A stretch of 64,000 bases of DNA from contig OY811971.1 in assembly GCA_963681505.1 (NCBI GenBank), forward strand, positions 16,838,434 to 16,902,433, read 5' to 3'. This document shows, piece by piece, positions 1 to 11,500 of the stretch. Position numbers and translations under genes: made by a program. The notes under the pieces were generated by a model that saw nothing but the letters and a program-made list of their open reading frames with translations, was not told the origin of the DNA and ran no database searches. The stretch's first letter is position 1, and each line of letters opens with the position of its first letter. Origin of the DNA: Eunapius fragilis (lineage: Eukaryota > Porifera > Demospongiae > Spongillida > Spongillidae).

Positions 1-186
1 TTGATCAAAGGGACAAAGTGGTTTAGGGTCTATATGTTTCTTTTCCTGGTTGTTTGACACAGGCTTGTGTGTGACCAAATAATATAAACAGCATTACGCA
101 CTGAGCATGAACTGTTCACATGTTCTTTGAGCGGCAACAATTGCCTGTTTATTCAGTATGTCTGCTATTTGTCGTTGAGCTGTAAA

Positions 187-681
187 TTATGATAGGCATA
201 TTAATGACTCTTGCCAATGCCTGCATGGTCCAAGCACAAGACCATCTTTCTTTTTTAGTACAATCAACTGTACCTTGGACTGACAATAAATAAGTCTGTT
301 CATTTGCGAGTTGTGTATCATTTCCAGCGCAGTATGTTCCACAGCCTTTGATTCATCGCCAAACAGTAAAATAAACACTATTAAAAAGGCAGTTACCATT
401 GCCTGTTGATTGAAGTACTGCATACCCTTCAATACCTCCATTTCGCATAATCTCTCATGCTGTTTCATCTACCCGTGTGTCAAAGATTGGACTAACGGCT
501 GGAATATTAAGATTTCCGTACGGTTCTGAGATTCAATAGCAGCATATCTATACAAAACCTCAGAATTCATTGCTGCTTTGCTAAGACGGGTTTGAGCCAA
601 TATGAAATCAAAGCTTCCAATGCCATTTCCCCTAGACAGAAAGCGGTGATAACTCTTGAGGAGAGTCCCAAAGCCTATCAA
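187..681 (-). other. Unidentified open frame split by one TAG
   Basis: A single minus-strand frame of about 165 codons is interrupted only by a TAG at 469-471, which is directly followed by an ATG. I do not recognise the product. The downstream half contains a hydrophobic stretch around a 'TAFLIVFILLFG' core. It lies upstream of other decayed mobile-element coding sequence and may be part of such an element. No splice sites were resolved, and it could be chance. Confidence 0.15.
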
Positions 682-1321
682 AATGGGAAGACATCATGCT
701 AGTTTATGAGTGTAAGATGGAATATAGGATACTGACGAAGCGCCCATCGTATCCATAACCCTTGAACTGCGCTCATTAAATATTCATATCTAATTTAATT
801 TGAATTTGAATGGACTGCGTTTTAAGCCAGACGCGTCTGATAATGCTTTTCTATCAACGCTGGTTGCCAAGGGTGTTTTCGCATCAACTAGAGCCCGGAA
901 TCATAAATTCCATTTGCACCAGCGTTGCTAAGCCTTCGTTAGCCGCTTGCGTGGCTAGCGAAACGGTCGACCGTATATAGAGGTGTTGCACGGTTGACGT
1001 CACGACGACTCACATGTGACAATGTTCCCTAGCTATTGGGGCAAGTGTGTATAGCGCGTCAATGGATGGAGCGTGTTTCCGATTATATTCAAAGCCTATC
1101 TGCGGATTCCCGATCCAGATATGAATCGAAGGTCATGCTAGCGGGTCTAAAAATCGACCCTTACTCAATCGATGCATGAGACTGGTCAGAGAGTCCAGAT
1201 ACTGCACAGAATGTTCGCTGAAGTAACATGATGATCTACATGACCTCAACACCCAGCCCATACACCAAGAGTAAATAAAGGTTGCCTCAATAAAAACAAA
1301 CTCGTCTTTATGCATGTACAG

Positions 1322-1610
1322 CATTCGTATTTAGGCATGGAAAGGAATGCTATAGATGGAAATAGCTTTCTTCAAGCTGGATGGATTCATGGCTTGAAGC
1401 TTCATGTGTTTGGTTCTCCAGATCGTGTCAGGTTCTTAGTGATGGGTAATGTAAGTACAAACGTTTCATACGGAACAAGCTTATTACATGTGCGTGCATT
1501 GACTTGTAGGTCAAACATTCACAGTGAATGTCTGCTGCCTCACTCAACCCTTGGGTGATTGTTGATGTTGAAGGTGAGGTACAGTGTGCTCACTGCCCCT
1601 GCATGGCAGG
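1322..1610 (+). pseudogene. SWIM zinc-finger fragment of a YqaJ-type exonuclease gene, decayed
   Basis: Two spliced pieces are visible: 1322-1450 (acceptor after 'tacag', donor 'gtaagt') and 1510-1610 (acceptor 'tgtag', donor 'gtaagt'), joined in phase. The translated order is 'AGWIHGLKLHVF', 'VKHSQ', then 'NPWVIVDVEGEV' and 'CAHCPCMAG'. This matches the start of the SWIM Cys-x-Cys region that precedes YqaJ-like nuclease domains in invertebrate mobile-element genes. A TGA directly follows 'VKHSQ', so the reading frame is broken, and the expected second half of the SWIM finger (Cys-x-His) and the nuclease are absent. Assignment rests on family knowledge of this motif string, not on an alignment. 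Confidence 0.5.
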
Positions 1611-1791
1611 GTAAGTGTTAACCTTCAATAAAAACATGAGGACCATTGAAAACTTTGAAAGCTTATTATTTGCAGGCAGAAAAGGTGACAGCAGGTTGAG
1701 CAATGCATTGAAGATGTACCACTCTGTAATGCCTGTCCAGAAATTAATAGAAAAAAAAAGTTACAATTGAATATCTATAAAAATTTCATAC

Positions 1792-2321
1792 CTGTATAGA
1801 ATTTTAACTTCACTGCGTCATGGTAAAGACATTCTGCAGACAGAGCAGCATTAGCAGCAGTAGAAGCATAAACATTATCTGTCTGGCAATCAGCATCTGC
1901 TGTGAATGTGTAAATATTATCTGTCTGGCATTCAGCATCTGCTGTGAATGTGATAAAATCTGTCTGGCATTCTGCATATGATGTCTGCAATGCAGCAAGA
2001 AAGACAACATGGAAGACCATAACCAGGCTTAGTCCATGAACAGACCTACTGTGGCATTGTTGGTACTGTCACATGCTTAATCTTTAAGTAACTGTTCAGG
2101 GACAGTGGGGACATCCTGTGCATGCGGTTCACCAAGAAACACCAGTGGATACATGGGTACTACTATGTACTCATGAATACTGACCTTTACTCTTCCTCTT
2201 TGCTGCAACGGAATGAAGCGACTATAGCTTGCAATTGGTGCTGTAGACGTACTAGTATAGCCCATGTTTAATGACGGTACCCAATCTGGGTTACATCGAT
2301 CATTTAGCTCAGAAGGCTTCC
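1792..2321 (-). CDS. Two exons of a mobile-element-type protein with CQTD repeats
   Basis: Exon a is 2191-2321: acceptor 'caccag', translation including 'NDRCNPDWVPSLNMGY', donor 'gtaaag'. Exon b is 1792-1984: acceptor 'attgcag', donor 'gtatga'. They join in phase 0. Exon b holds about three copies of a 13-15 residue unit with the core '(E/D)CQTDNIYTFTADA'. The 'NPDWVPSLNMGY' string followed by 'QTD' motifs is, to my knowledge, typical of uncharacterised proteins linked to THAP/SWIM-type mobile elements in animals. N- and C-terminal exons were not found. It converges on the SWIM-like fragment on the other strand, so both may come from one element. Confidence 0.4.
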
Positions 2322-3128
2322 CTGGTGAAGTAAAATTAAAACAGCATGCGTAAATGAACCTCCTTGATTATTATAAAGTTTGTATACCTCGTATGAAATG
2401 AAGTGAACACACGCGAGCGTGTTTAGAAGGCACCCAACCCTTCCGATTGATTTTTACGAGCCATGCTGTTCTTCTTGAAGATGAAAGCTGTTGATTAGCT
2501 TTTTTGTGGCAAACATTAAGTGATGGTGTGGAGAAGAACGCTATTTGTTTGTCTCTCCCGGAACGCTTCGCGCAGCCTACAACGCAGCAGGTTTACCCAT
2601 TTCTCCATTGAATCGCCAGCCCCCAGCGTGGGCGTATTACATGACTTTACGTGAGATCACGAGATCCGTGCAACACGTGTAGGGTGAAGGGGGGGGGGGG
2701 GGGGGCTTTTTAACCGGCATGGGAGTCCTCTTCTATTGTGAGTTTCTCCGTCGGATGTTTCTTTCTATTTTGCAGGCTTAAGTTCAGTGTACGTTAGCAC
2801 TATTCAGTTAGCGTACGCGTCTTCAATGCGCGGTAGCAGTCGTTTAGAAAACTGAAGTGACTTGAAGTACTTTTTAGTAGTGCGGACACGGCCCTCAGAA
2901 AGGCGCTTACTCTAGCTCACGTGTAGAACAAGCGAGACAACGACGCAACTATCATCGTACAATCCGCTACTATCGTAGCAGCTGCAAATTGGGATACGGT
3001 TTTTGATGCCTAATCTCGCTCGACAACTAAAGTCGCCTTCCGCACTGCGCAAGCGTTAAATTGGGCGACTAAAGTCGTCCGTCGCAGTTCAAATGTGAAG
3101 ACATCATGCTAGTTTATGAGTGTAAAAC

Positions 3129-3383
3129 TCAAACGAAATATAGAATACTGACGAAGCGTCGATTTACATCTCCTTCATTCTCTGTAAGCTTATCGTATCC
3201 ATAATGAACCCATTCCCAACATCTACAACATTCAACGCTTTCTTCTCGGCACTCATCGCCAGATAAGAAATCATGATTGATATCAATAATTGGGCGCTCG
3301 GACAACTCCGGGTATTGAAGTTTCTTTGCGGATGCCAATTGAATACATGCAGACGGGGAGCAGAGTGTCTTTAATCTGTGCAA
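3129..3383 (-). other. Short Cys/His-rich ORF, possible PHD-like fragment
   Basis: The translation contains 'ECCRCWEWVHYGYDKL', which resembles the C-x2-C-x2-W-x-H core of a PHD finger, though the Cys expected after the His is replaced by Tyr. Only this fragment is visible, with no matching exon either side. It overlaps the second copy of the 687/3097 direct repeat. It may be a degenerate exon or a coincidence. Confidence 0.22.
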
Positions 3384-4195
3384 ATCTTGTTATATGTAGC
3401 GAGCATTTTCAGTATCCTCACGTGTCTTTGTGCCTTCTGGCTTGTCTTTGTGTGTCTTTGCGTGTCTTTGCGTGGCTTTGCGGTATAAAAAGATGCGCCC
3501 TACATGTGATAGTGTCGGGTACTTAACGTGTATGGCACACTAGTCGGATGGCGTAATTTTAATAACCGGCCATAACATGCAGGCCGTTAAATGTACTTGG
3601 CTTTCATTTCAAGCTGCGTAAAGGATGAGAGTAACACACAGGCGTCATGAATAAATGATACCTCTGTTAGAAGGCTTCCTTTCATGTTATCGCATATCAC
3701 TTCTCCATTCCGTTTTCTCAACCGTTCGGTAATATGGTCATAGATGTACACATGGACCCTGAAATCATCAAAAGGGCATCAGATGCTCTTAAATTCAGTA
3801 CTTACCTCCGGTTCGACAGCGTGAAGGACTTTTAGGAATTTGAATCACGCCCACGACACGTGATCATTATTATTTATTAGATTAGAAAATATAATTCAGT
3901 ATTTTTAACCAAATCCAAAATAAGGTAGTACTCGCTTTAGTTAATTGCCCAAACCGTTAAGCATATAACAGACCCCCAGATAACTTGCGAACACATCCTG
4001 AAGCGATTGGTACACTTGTCGTTCTTTACAAATGTTTGTGTCGTGAGTTATGTCAATCCAAAGGAAGACAATGATGGAGAAGAGATTTTACATGGGACTG
4101 ACTGGGGATGAGTATTTTTGTTCTCTAATAGCACAGTGAAACAACGAAGAACTGTTCTCCGTTTTGATATAGCTCGATTTCTTCAACCTTGTCAT

Positions 4196-4895
4196 AATTA
4201 CCATTTGGTCATCATCCCCACCTGGTCATCATCACAACCAGGTCATCTTCACTACCTGGTCATCATCACAACCTGGTCATCATCACTACCTAGTCATCAT
4301 TGCCACCTGATCTTATTCATCACCTGGTCTTCATCGCCACCTGGCCATCATCCACACCCTGGTCATCATCACCACCTGGTCATCAACGTCGCCTTGTCAT
4401 CATCACCACCTGGTTTTTATTACCACCTAATCATCATCACCATCAGGTCTTCATTTCCGCCTGGCCTTCATTACCACTTGGTCTTCATTACCCTAAGTCA
4501 TCATCACCACCTCGTCTTTGTCTTCATCACAACCTGGTCTTTATGCACATTCAGGCCATCACCACCATCATCACCACCTGATCATCATCACCATCTGATC
4601 ATTATCACAACCTGTTCACGACCTTGTCATCATCACCACCCTTGTCTTCATCACCACGGACCTGTTCTTCAACACAACCTGGTCTTCATCCATACCCTGG
4701 TCATCATCACCACCTGATTATCATCACATGTCATCGTCTTCATCACCACCTGGTCATCAACACAATCTTGTCTTCATCACCACCTAGCCATCATCACCTG
4801 GTCTTCATTACCACCTGGGCTTCATCATCATCTTGTCTTCATCCACACCATCATCATCATCATCACCACCTGGTCATCATAACCGCCTGGTCTGG
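4196..4895 (+). repeat. Imperfect minisatellite, CATCATCACCACCTGGT type
   Basis: About 700 bp of a degenerate 15-18 bp unit with the core 'catcaccacctggtc'. Open frames across it encode only low-complexity HHHL/TTWSSS strings and are not considered genes. A shorter tract of the same unit lies at 6800-7050. Confidence 0.9.
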
Positions 4896-4896
4896 G

Positions 4897-7800
4897 ACTT
4901 GCCCAGAATTTAAGCCATCTTTGAGACCTACTTGCATCTGCACCTGACCCAATGAGTAGGGCTCGCCTTTTGGCGGCATCATCAGTGAATTCTGTGACAT
5001 GGTTTAATGCTCTTCCCATTTCATCTTTGGGCCCTAAGATGGCCAATGACACTATTGAACTGGCTGCCAGTGTGAAAATTTTAGGGCTGAATATCGCATT
5101 ATAACCTGCATTCGTGGACCACTGTGCAAGCCAAATCATGTTCTGTGTTAAGAGCAGTATCTCCTCCATGGTCAATATACAAATAAACCCTGGGTCGATA
5201 AAATGCGTAACTTGGCCAGTATATTGGGTTTCATTCTGAAGATATAAAACAATGAAATAAATTCTCAAAAGTGTTAAAATTGAACAAAGGACCTCGTACC
5301 TTATCCTTTTATTTCTTCCAAACGAACCATTCTATATTGAACGAAGTTAAGCACTATATAGATGCGGGTCTCTTAGTAGAAACACTGAATATGCATTAAT
5401 TCTGGTGAATAATGAAGAATGTACCGCCCTTTAAACGGAATGTATTTTGGCATGAAAGTGTTCTACAAATGTGCATCGTACACAATTATTAGGCAAAATT
5501 TGTTTTTGCCCCGGATGTTAGTCTCTACTCAGGAATTGCTTTGTACCAGCCCTTCAGATATGTTAATAGCTTGGCACACATGACCAGCTGGTTTTGGAGT
5601 GAAGGCAGACATTCATTCCATGCAGCCATCGATAAAATTATACATTCACATTCAATTGTTCACTGGCTGCAGCTAAGATCCCATCTTGCCCCAAGCCTGT
5701 TGGTCTCCAAAGGTCTGTTGGTAAGTGTCAAAATGGCATCACTACTGTGCCATATAGTTGTGGTGGAACCTTGCTATGGGATGTAACTGCACAGATACCT
5801 TAGGACCATTTTATGGCAGTGAAAAGGGCTGATGAGGTGGCTGGACATGCAGGCAAGTGAAATCTTTAAAATATGATAACCTGAGGAGCTCTTCCTACTT
5901 CTTCCAGCCCGTGGCCATTGTGACCTCAGATGCATGTGTCCCCGAGACCTGTACCTTTTTAGGAGAGCTTGGTCATTTATTCCGAAGATCAGCATACCTT
6001 ATGCAAAGACTCTGTCGCAGTCCAGTAGGGCAATGCTGCTTCAGTTCTTGACACCATGGAGATGCCTGACTGTGGCTATATAGCCACATATGTTGACTGT
6101 GGATATATAGCCACGTATATCAAGTTAGTGTTATTGAAAGTACACATACCATTTTAGACTATTCTGCTAGCCTATATATTGCACTTTACATAAAATGTTA
6201 TTACAATATAACTATAAATAACCATTTCCTATAATGGTGATGATGATGTACAAGAGACATGTCAATAAGCAAAGCAGCTATTTCAATTTTGCAACTTCAG
6301 GTTGACACAAACCATATAATAGGCTGAAGATAAATGTAGCTTGAGACCAAAACACATAAAATAATCTGGAAGGTTGTTATGGTTGCCTCAGCTGCCGAAT
6401 GCAATGGAAAAAATCATGGTGATACTTCATAAAGAAATTCTCTCCTCACACACCCTTGTACTGGGCAGGCAGCTGCCACAGGTGGGCACTGCCAGCCAGC
6501 TAGAACAAATGGGTTTTCATTGGGTACGCCTACATACCAAACCATGCAGCTAACATGATTTGGGGTATAAGATGAGAGGGTGATGCCTATCTGATTAATG
6601 AAAAGATCTGCATGAATATTCATACTGCAAGATAAGTATAATATACATATATACAAACCAAAACGAATAGGATAACCACAAACCTATACATAACTGGTTT
6701 GAGAGTCTAGTTTCATGCCCATCACATTAATGAGCTACTGTAGTACCCAAGAAAAGGCCATATGTTAAAAGAATTGGTGCCTGCCTTTAAGTGCATCAAG
6801 AACATATTAACACCACCACCTGATCATCATGACCACCTGGTCTTCATTGCAACCTAGACTTTATCCAAGGTGGTGATGATAACCAGTTGGTGATCACAAC
6901 CTGGTCATCATACCACCTGGTCATTATCACATCCCGGTCATCATCACCACCCTGTCTTCTTCACCACCTGGTCTTCATCTACCCCTGATGATCATCACCA
7001 CGTGTTCATAGTCACCAACTAGTATTTAAAACCACCTTGTCACCATTATCTCCTGCTTCTCAGCGCCAGTCATCGAGGGACTTGCCCAGAATTCAAGCCA
7101 CCTTTTAGACTTTACTTGCCACTGCACCTGATCCAACGACTAGGGCTCGCCTTAAGGCTGCATCATCAGCGAACTCTGTGGCATGGCTTAATGCTCTTTC
7201 CATTTCATCTTCGGGCCTTCTGATGGCCAACGACACAATCCGTGTCGCTGCCAGAGTGGTACTTTTGGCCTGAGTATTGCATTGTGATACGCTTTATTGG
7301 ACCCCTATCATGCCAAATCATGTTCTGTCTGAAGAGCAGTATCATTTTCAGTTTTAATACAATGATCTATACAATGCCCAATTTAGTTTAGTATATGGTA
7401 TTTCATTTTGAAGGCATACATCCATGAAGTAAACACTAATTTTTAGAACTGTGTAGCACGTTATTCAGCGAAATGGGCCCTGTACCTACTCCTGTTATAT
7501 TTCCGAACGAAACATCATACATTGAACAAAATTAAACACTATATAGATCCAAGGTATCTTTGTAGAATAACTGAATGCACATTAATTTTGGTGAACTATG
7601 ACGGATGTACCACCCTTTAAATGGAATGTCTTTTGGAGTGAAAAGAGTTCCAGAAATATGCTTAATAACACAATTACAAGGCCAAATTTTTGCCCAGGTA
7701 TTCGTCTCTACTCACTTTGCACCAGTCCAATACATGCAGATATTGTGGTGCAAGTGTTGACAGCCTTGGCACACATGCCTTTGGAGTGAAGGCTGACATT

Positions 7801-8110
7801 CAGGTCATGTTACTTTCGGTTTTGTAACCTCAAGTTGACACTAACCATGTGATTGAGACTGAAACACTGAAAATAATCAGAAAGGTTGTTATGAATGCCT
7901 CAACCACTGAATGCAGCAGAAAAAAACTAATGTAATGCTCCCCCCTACTGGGTCTCTGATCTGAAGTAGTTCACTAACATTGTCTGCCTGTTGAGAGGGC
8001 AGGTAGTAGCTGCCACAGATGGACAATACCAAGCCGGCAGTGACCAATGATTAGCCGTTGGATAGAAGACCTACATACCATTGATACCAAACCATGACGC
8101 TGACATGATT
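4897..8110. repeat. Diverged tandem segmental duplication (4897-6600 and 7079-8110)
   Basis: Sequence after each minisatellite tract is related over several blocks: 4897-5120 with 7079-7290, 5300-5560 with 7490-7740, and 6290-6560 with 7800-8100. On the minus strand both copies preserve a related open frame, with 'DEMGRALNHVTEFTDDAA' in one and 'DEMERALSHATEFADDAA' in the other. This suggests the ancestral block was coding, but no intact gene remains and I do not recognise the family. Nothing else was identified between the blocks. Confidence 0.65.
6800..7050 (+). repeat. Second tract of the CACCACCTGGT minisatellite
   Basis: The same unit as at 4196-4895, shorter and more degenerate. In both places the tract is followed by the same unique sequence ('ggacttgcccagaatt' at about 4897 and 7079), so it is part of a duplicated block. 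Confidence 0.75.
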
Positions 8111-8584
8111 TTGCCTATTGTGGTAGAGGACAAGAGGGTGATTAATATCATGAGTTTTAATGCAACGATATTCATACAATTGGATAAGCAAATGTACATA
8201 TAAACCAGGTGTGTATACAGATAGGATAACCACACACCTAACCAAACTGGTGGTTTTGAGGGTTCCATCAGATTCTGAGCCAAATTTTTTTAACGAAGAA
8301 TGAGTGTAAACACGAACAAAATCAGTGAAGATCGTTATGTTTTAATTAAAGCATTTATTAGTGCATGGCCAGGACGTTTGGTCACCGCATTGAAGTATTC
8401 TTTATTGATGTTTGTAGACAGAAACAATTTTGTATTGCTCAGTAGTTGCACGTTCATTTTGTGTTTCAAAGACATCCATGTTCCCTGGATCACCGTATCA
8501 TCATGTGCATTTATACCTCTGCAATAGTACTTACATGTACATTTAGCCTTGTTCCAAGGTGACTTAGATATCTCACTTCTGTAG

Positions 8585-11500
8585 ATGGGTGTTACTGCAT
8601 TGCACGAGACTGCACAATATGGACATCTTGAGTGTGCCAACCTTCTCCTCTCAATACCTGGGATTGAGGTGAATAAGCAGAACACTCAGCATAAAACACC
8701 GCTGATGATGGCTACAAACTACGGAGTACTCACCACGCTCCAGAAATATACCACTAGTTGTGAGGATTTCCCTGTTCATAGGTTCAGTAAAGTTATCCTC
8801 TGTGGCAACACTGGGGCAGGGAAGACCACACTGGCGCAGGTGAGGATTTTGTATTTTTAACACGCGGTTTACGGGGAAATATTGGGGAATATATAATTTT
8901 CATAATTCCCTCCTATAGATTTTTTTCTAAGCTAAACATGTTTAATAATACTCCAATCATTATAGATGAAATTGGAAAAGTCAAGAATCAGCAGGCATAT
9001 ACAATTGTCGTATTGTAACCTTTTAAAGCCAGCACATTATAGTTTTAACAATGTGCCTCAGCATTCAAGGTACAGTTCCGATACACACTATAGCCTATAC
9101 TTAATAAATGGATACAAAAGCGAATGTTCTAAGAAACAATTTATACACATATTAAACTAATACAGTAGCATAAGTATTGAGATCGACCAGGAATTGCAAA
9201 GGGCACCTGGCGCAGCATATTTGCGGAATTGTCCAACAATACGAGCCTGGATAAAACTCCATAGGGCAGTCGCAAATACGTACTGAGTTTTAGAAAATAC
9301 TTCAAGAATAATCATACAAACCACTTGATTTCCATAAACCGTGTGTTTAAAGGGATCTCCAATTATTTAAAGTTATCTGAATTAATATGTGGTGTAACCA
9401 AAAGGGGGTGCAGGGTTTCATCGAGGGGAGTTTGCCCCCTCCACCTCCCCCCCCCCCCCCACCTGCCATATTATTGCCCCCCCCCCCCCCTCCAATAAAC
9501 TTTTTGATGTATGTGTAAAGGGTTTGATGGAAAGTAACACTCAAGACAACATAGGTACATCAGTATAGCTACACAATTAGAGGAATGAATGAAAGCCTTC
9601 CATTGTGGTTTGAAGAAAAATGTTATATACTATGAAACAGCAAATTTATGCCCACGTAGAATAAGGACTGTACATGTACATGACATGTATTAGAGATTGG
9701 TGATGTTCATTTTATACAATAGAATTGACACATATTGATACATGGAATAGAAAAGACACAGCAGTTACAAGTGTATATTTTATTAATGTATTATAATAAT
9801 GATTACTCCAAAATTGCCGGGGGAGGGGCCACATTCCCACCTCTTGAAGTGGCCTCCCCCTTCTACCGACATTTATATATTTTCCAATGTCAGCCCATAT
9901 TAGAAGGGATAAGTGGTACAACACTTAAGGAACAATTTTTTTATACACCCGTCTAAAACCTACAAACTGAACGTTTGCTCCCCCCCCCCCCCCCCCCCCC
10001 CGAGGTATTTTCTCTATGAAACCCTGGGGACGGGTGCTGGAGGCAGATATAATTTCTTTGACGGATATATTTTTAAAGTGCTATGTTGCACAACAATGAA
10101 TATATAATTAGACAAATGAAATTGGAACCTCGTGCCCCCGGCAACCGCCCACTGGTTCCGTCACTGGAGGGAGATGTATTTCAATGATGTCACCTTGGTA
10201 ATGTATTAGATACTGCATTCCCATACATTGTACTGAACTGTATTGTATAACCCTTCTCTTTAATCATAGGTGATTATACATTTATCCAGTGGTTATGTAA
10301 ATGAAGTGAATGTGGTGAGTGATGTTATGAGTGTAATAGTGATTTATTCATGGGTAATGAGCATACACATGTATGTGCTGTGGCAAGTACTTAGTATTAC
10401 CATTAGAGTGATTATCAGCCAAATTAATTATTTACGACTACGTATTCTCACGATCATAGAACATTTTCGTAACCTCATTCGACGAATAAAAACTAAAGAT
10501 GGATCGCTGTATAATAGGAGCTTGCCTGGCAAGCGCAGTCAGCCGCCCATGCGGCTAAATTTGAGGGTTAAAAATGGCATCTGTCCAGTGGTGCTAACCT
10601 TGGGATGTCAATAAACCTTTGAAGCTCCTTCAGAAATTTACTTCGTAGGCCATAAACCTGTTGGCTGACTGCGAGTCAAGCTGGCTGACTCTCAAAGCGG
10701 CATTTTCCGATGAATACGAGATAGGAACTTTCCAAAAGAAGCTAGTTGCTGCGAAGAAGCACTACAGACATTATCGAGAAACACACAGTTTTTTGAATTA
10801 ATTATGCCTACTCAATCGCGTACTGGTGTCTGGGACGGACGCGGCCCACTACCACACCATGCACTAACAGGTACACCGCTTGCAGGTCTCACCCAACTGG
10901 GTTCATTCTCTAATTCACCGTACATGTACTGTATTTAGTGTAAAGCGTGCGATCCAGCACGATTTGCAAAAAACCGTGGCTATACCTTGCCAAGCACATA
11001 GAGCTGTTGATTCAGAATTCATGCGTGCCTAGTTGCAATAGGTCGGGTTACCCGAGGGTCGTCAAAATTCTAAAAATCTGTTTGTGCATACATACATCCA
11101 TACCCTTGATCGATTACACTATTGCGAAGGAGTCGCCACACGCGTAACGTCCACTCTAGCCAGCTAGCTAGCTGAACATCATGTGATTTAGGGAAAGTGA
11201 TTTGCTCCCAGGCAAGCTCTTTTATAGCCTGAACGCGCATCACGATTGTGCATCGATTCTATGCGCATTGCGCTGTACTTACATTGCACCTCATCTTTAA
11301 AAGGTAAGCAATTATAGTGCCATTCTAGGCCGCCTGCATGATTTAGCCCCATTCCGTGCACTTGTAGAATAGGTCAGAGTACATGGGAATGTTTAAATAT
11401 GTCTATCTCCCTTATTATTGCTCATCACCACTAGCACTTATAAAGCTGTCTGAAATGTGCATTTATTACTTACCTAAACAGTTCGACTTATAAACCATTT

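Larger units (their letters stand above)
687..3203. repeat. Direct repeat pair bracketing ~2.4 kb
   Basis: The 29 bases starting at 687 recur exactly at 3097, and similarity continues for about 60-100 bases (to 'tatccata'). The first copy lacks about 41 bases of the second. The pair brackets the segment with the SWIM-like and CQTD-repeat exons. This could be the edge of a segmental duplication or of an element; terminal structure was not established. Confidence 0.5.

Noticed and set aside
4118-5268. His/Leu/Ser-rich open frames of 93-199 codons across 4.1-4.9 kb
   Set aside because: They are translations of a degenerate 15-18 bp minisatellite open in several frames.
9347-9544. Gly-rich small ORF
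   Set aside because: Translation of poly-C runs in an intron.
10270-10614. 114-codon hydrophobic ORF in the Roco intron
   Set aside because: AT-rich low-information sequence, no splice support or recognisable motif.
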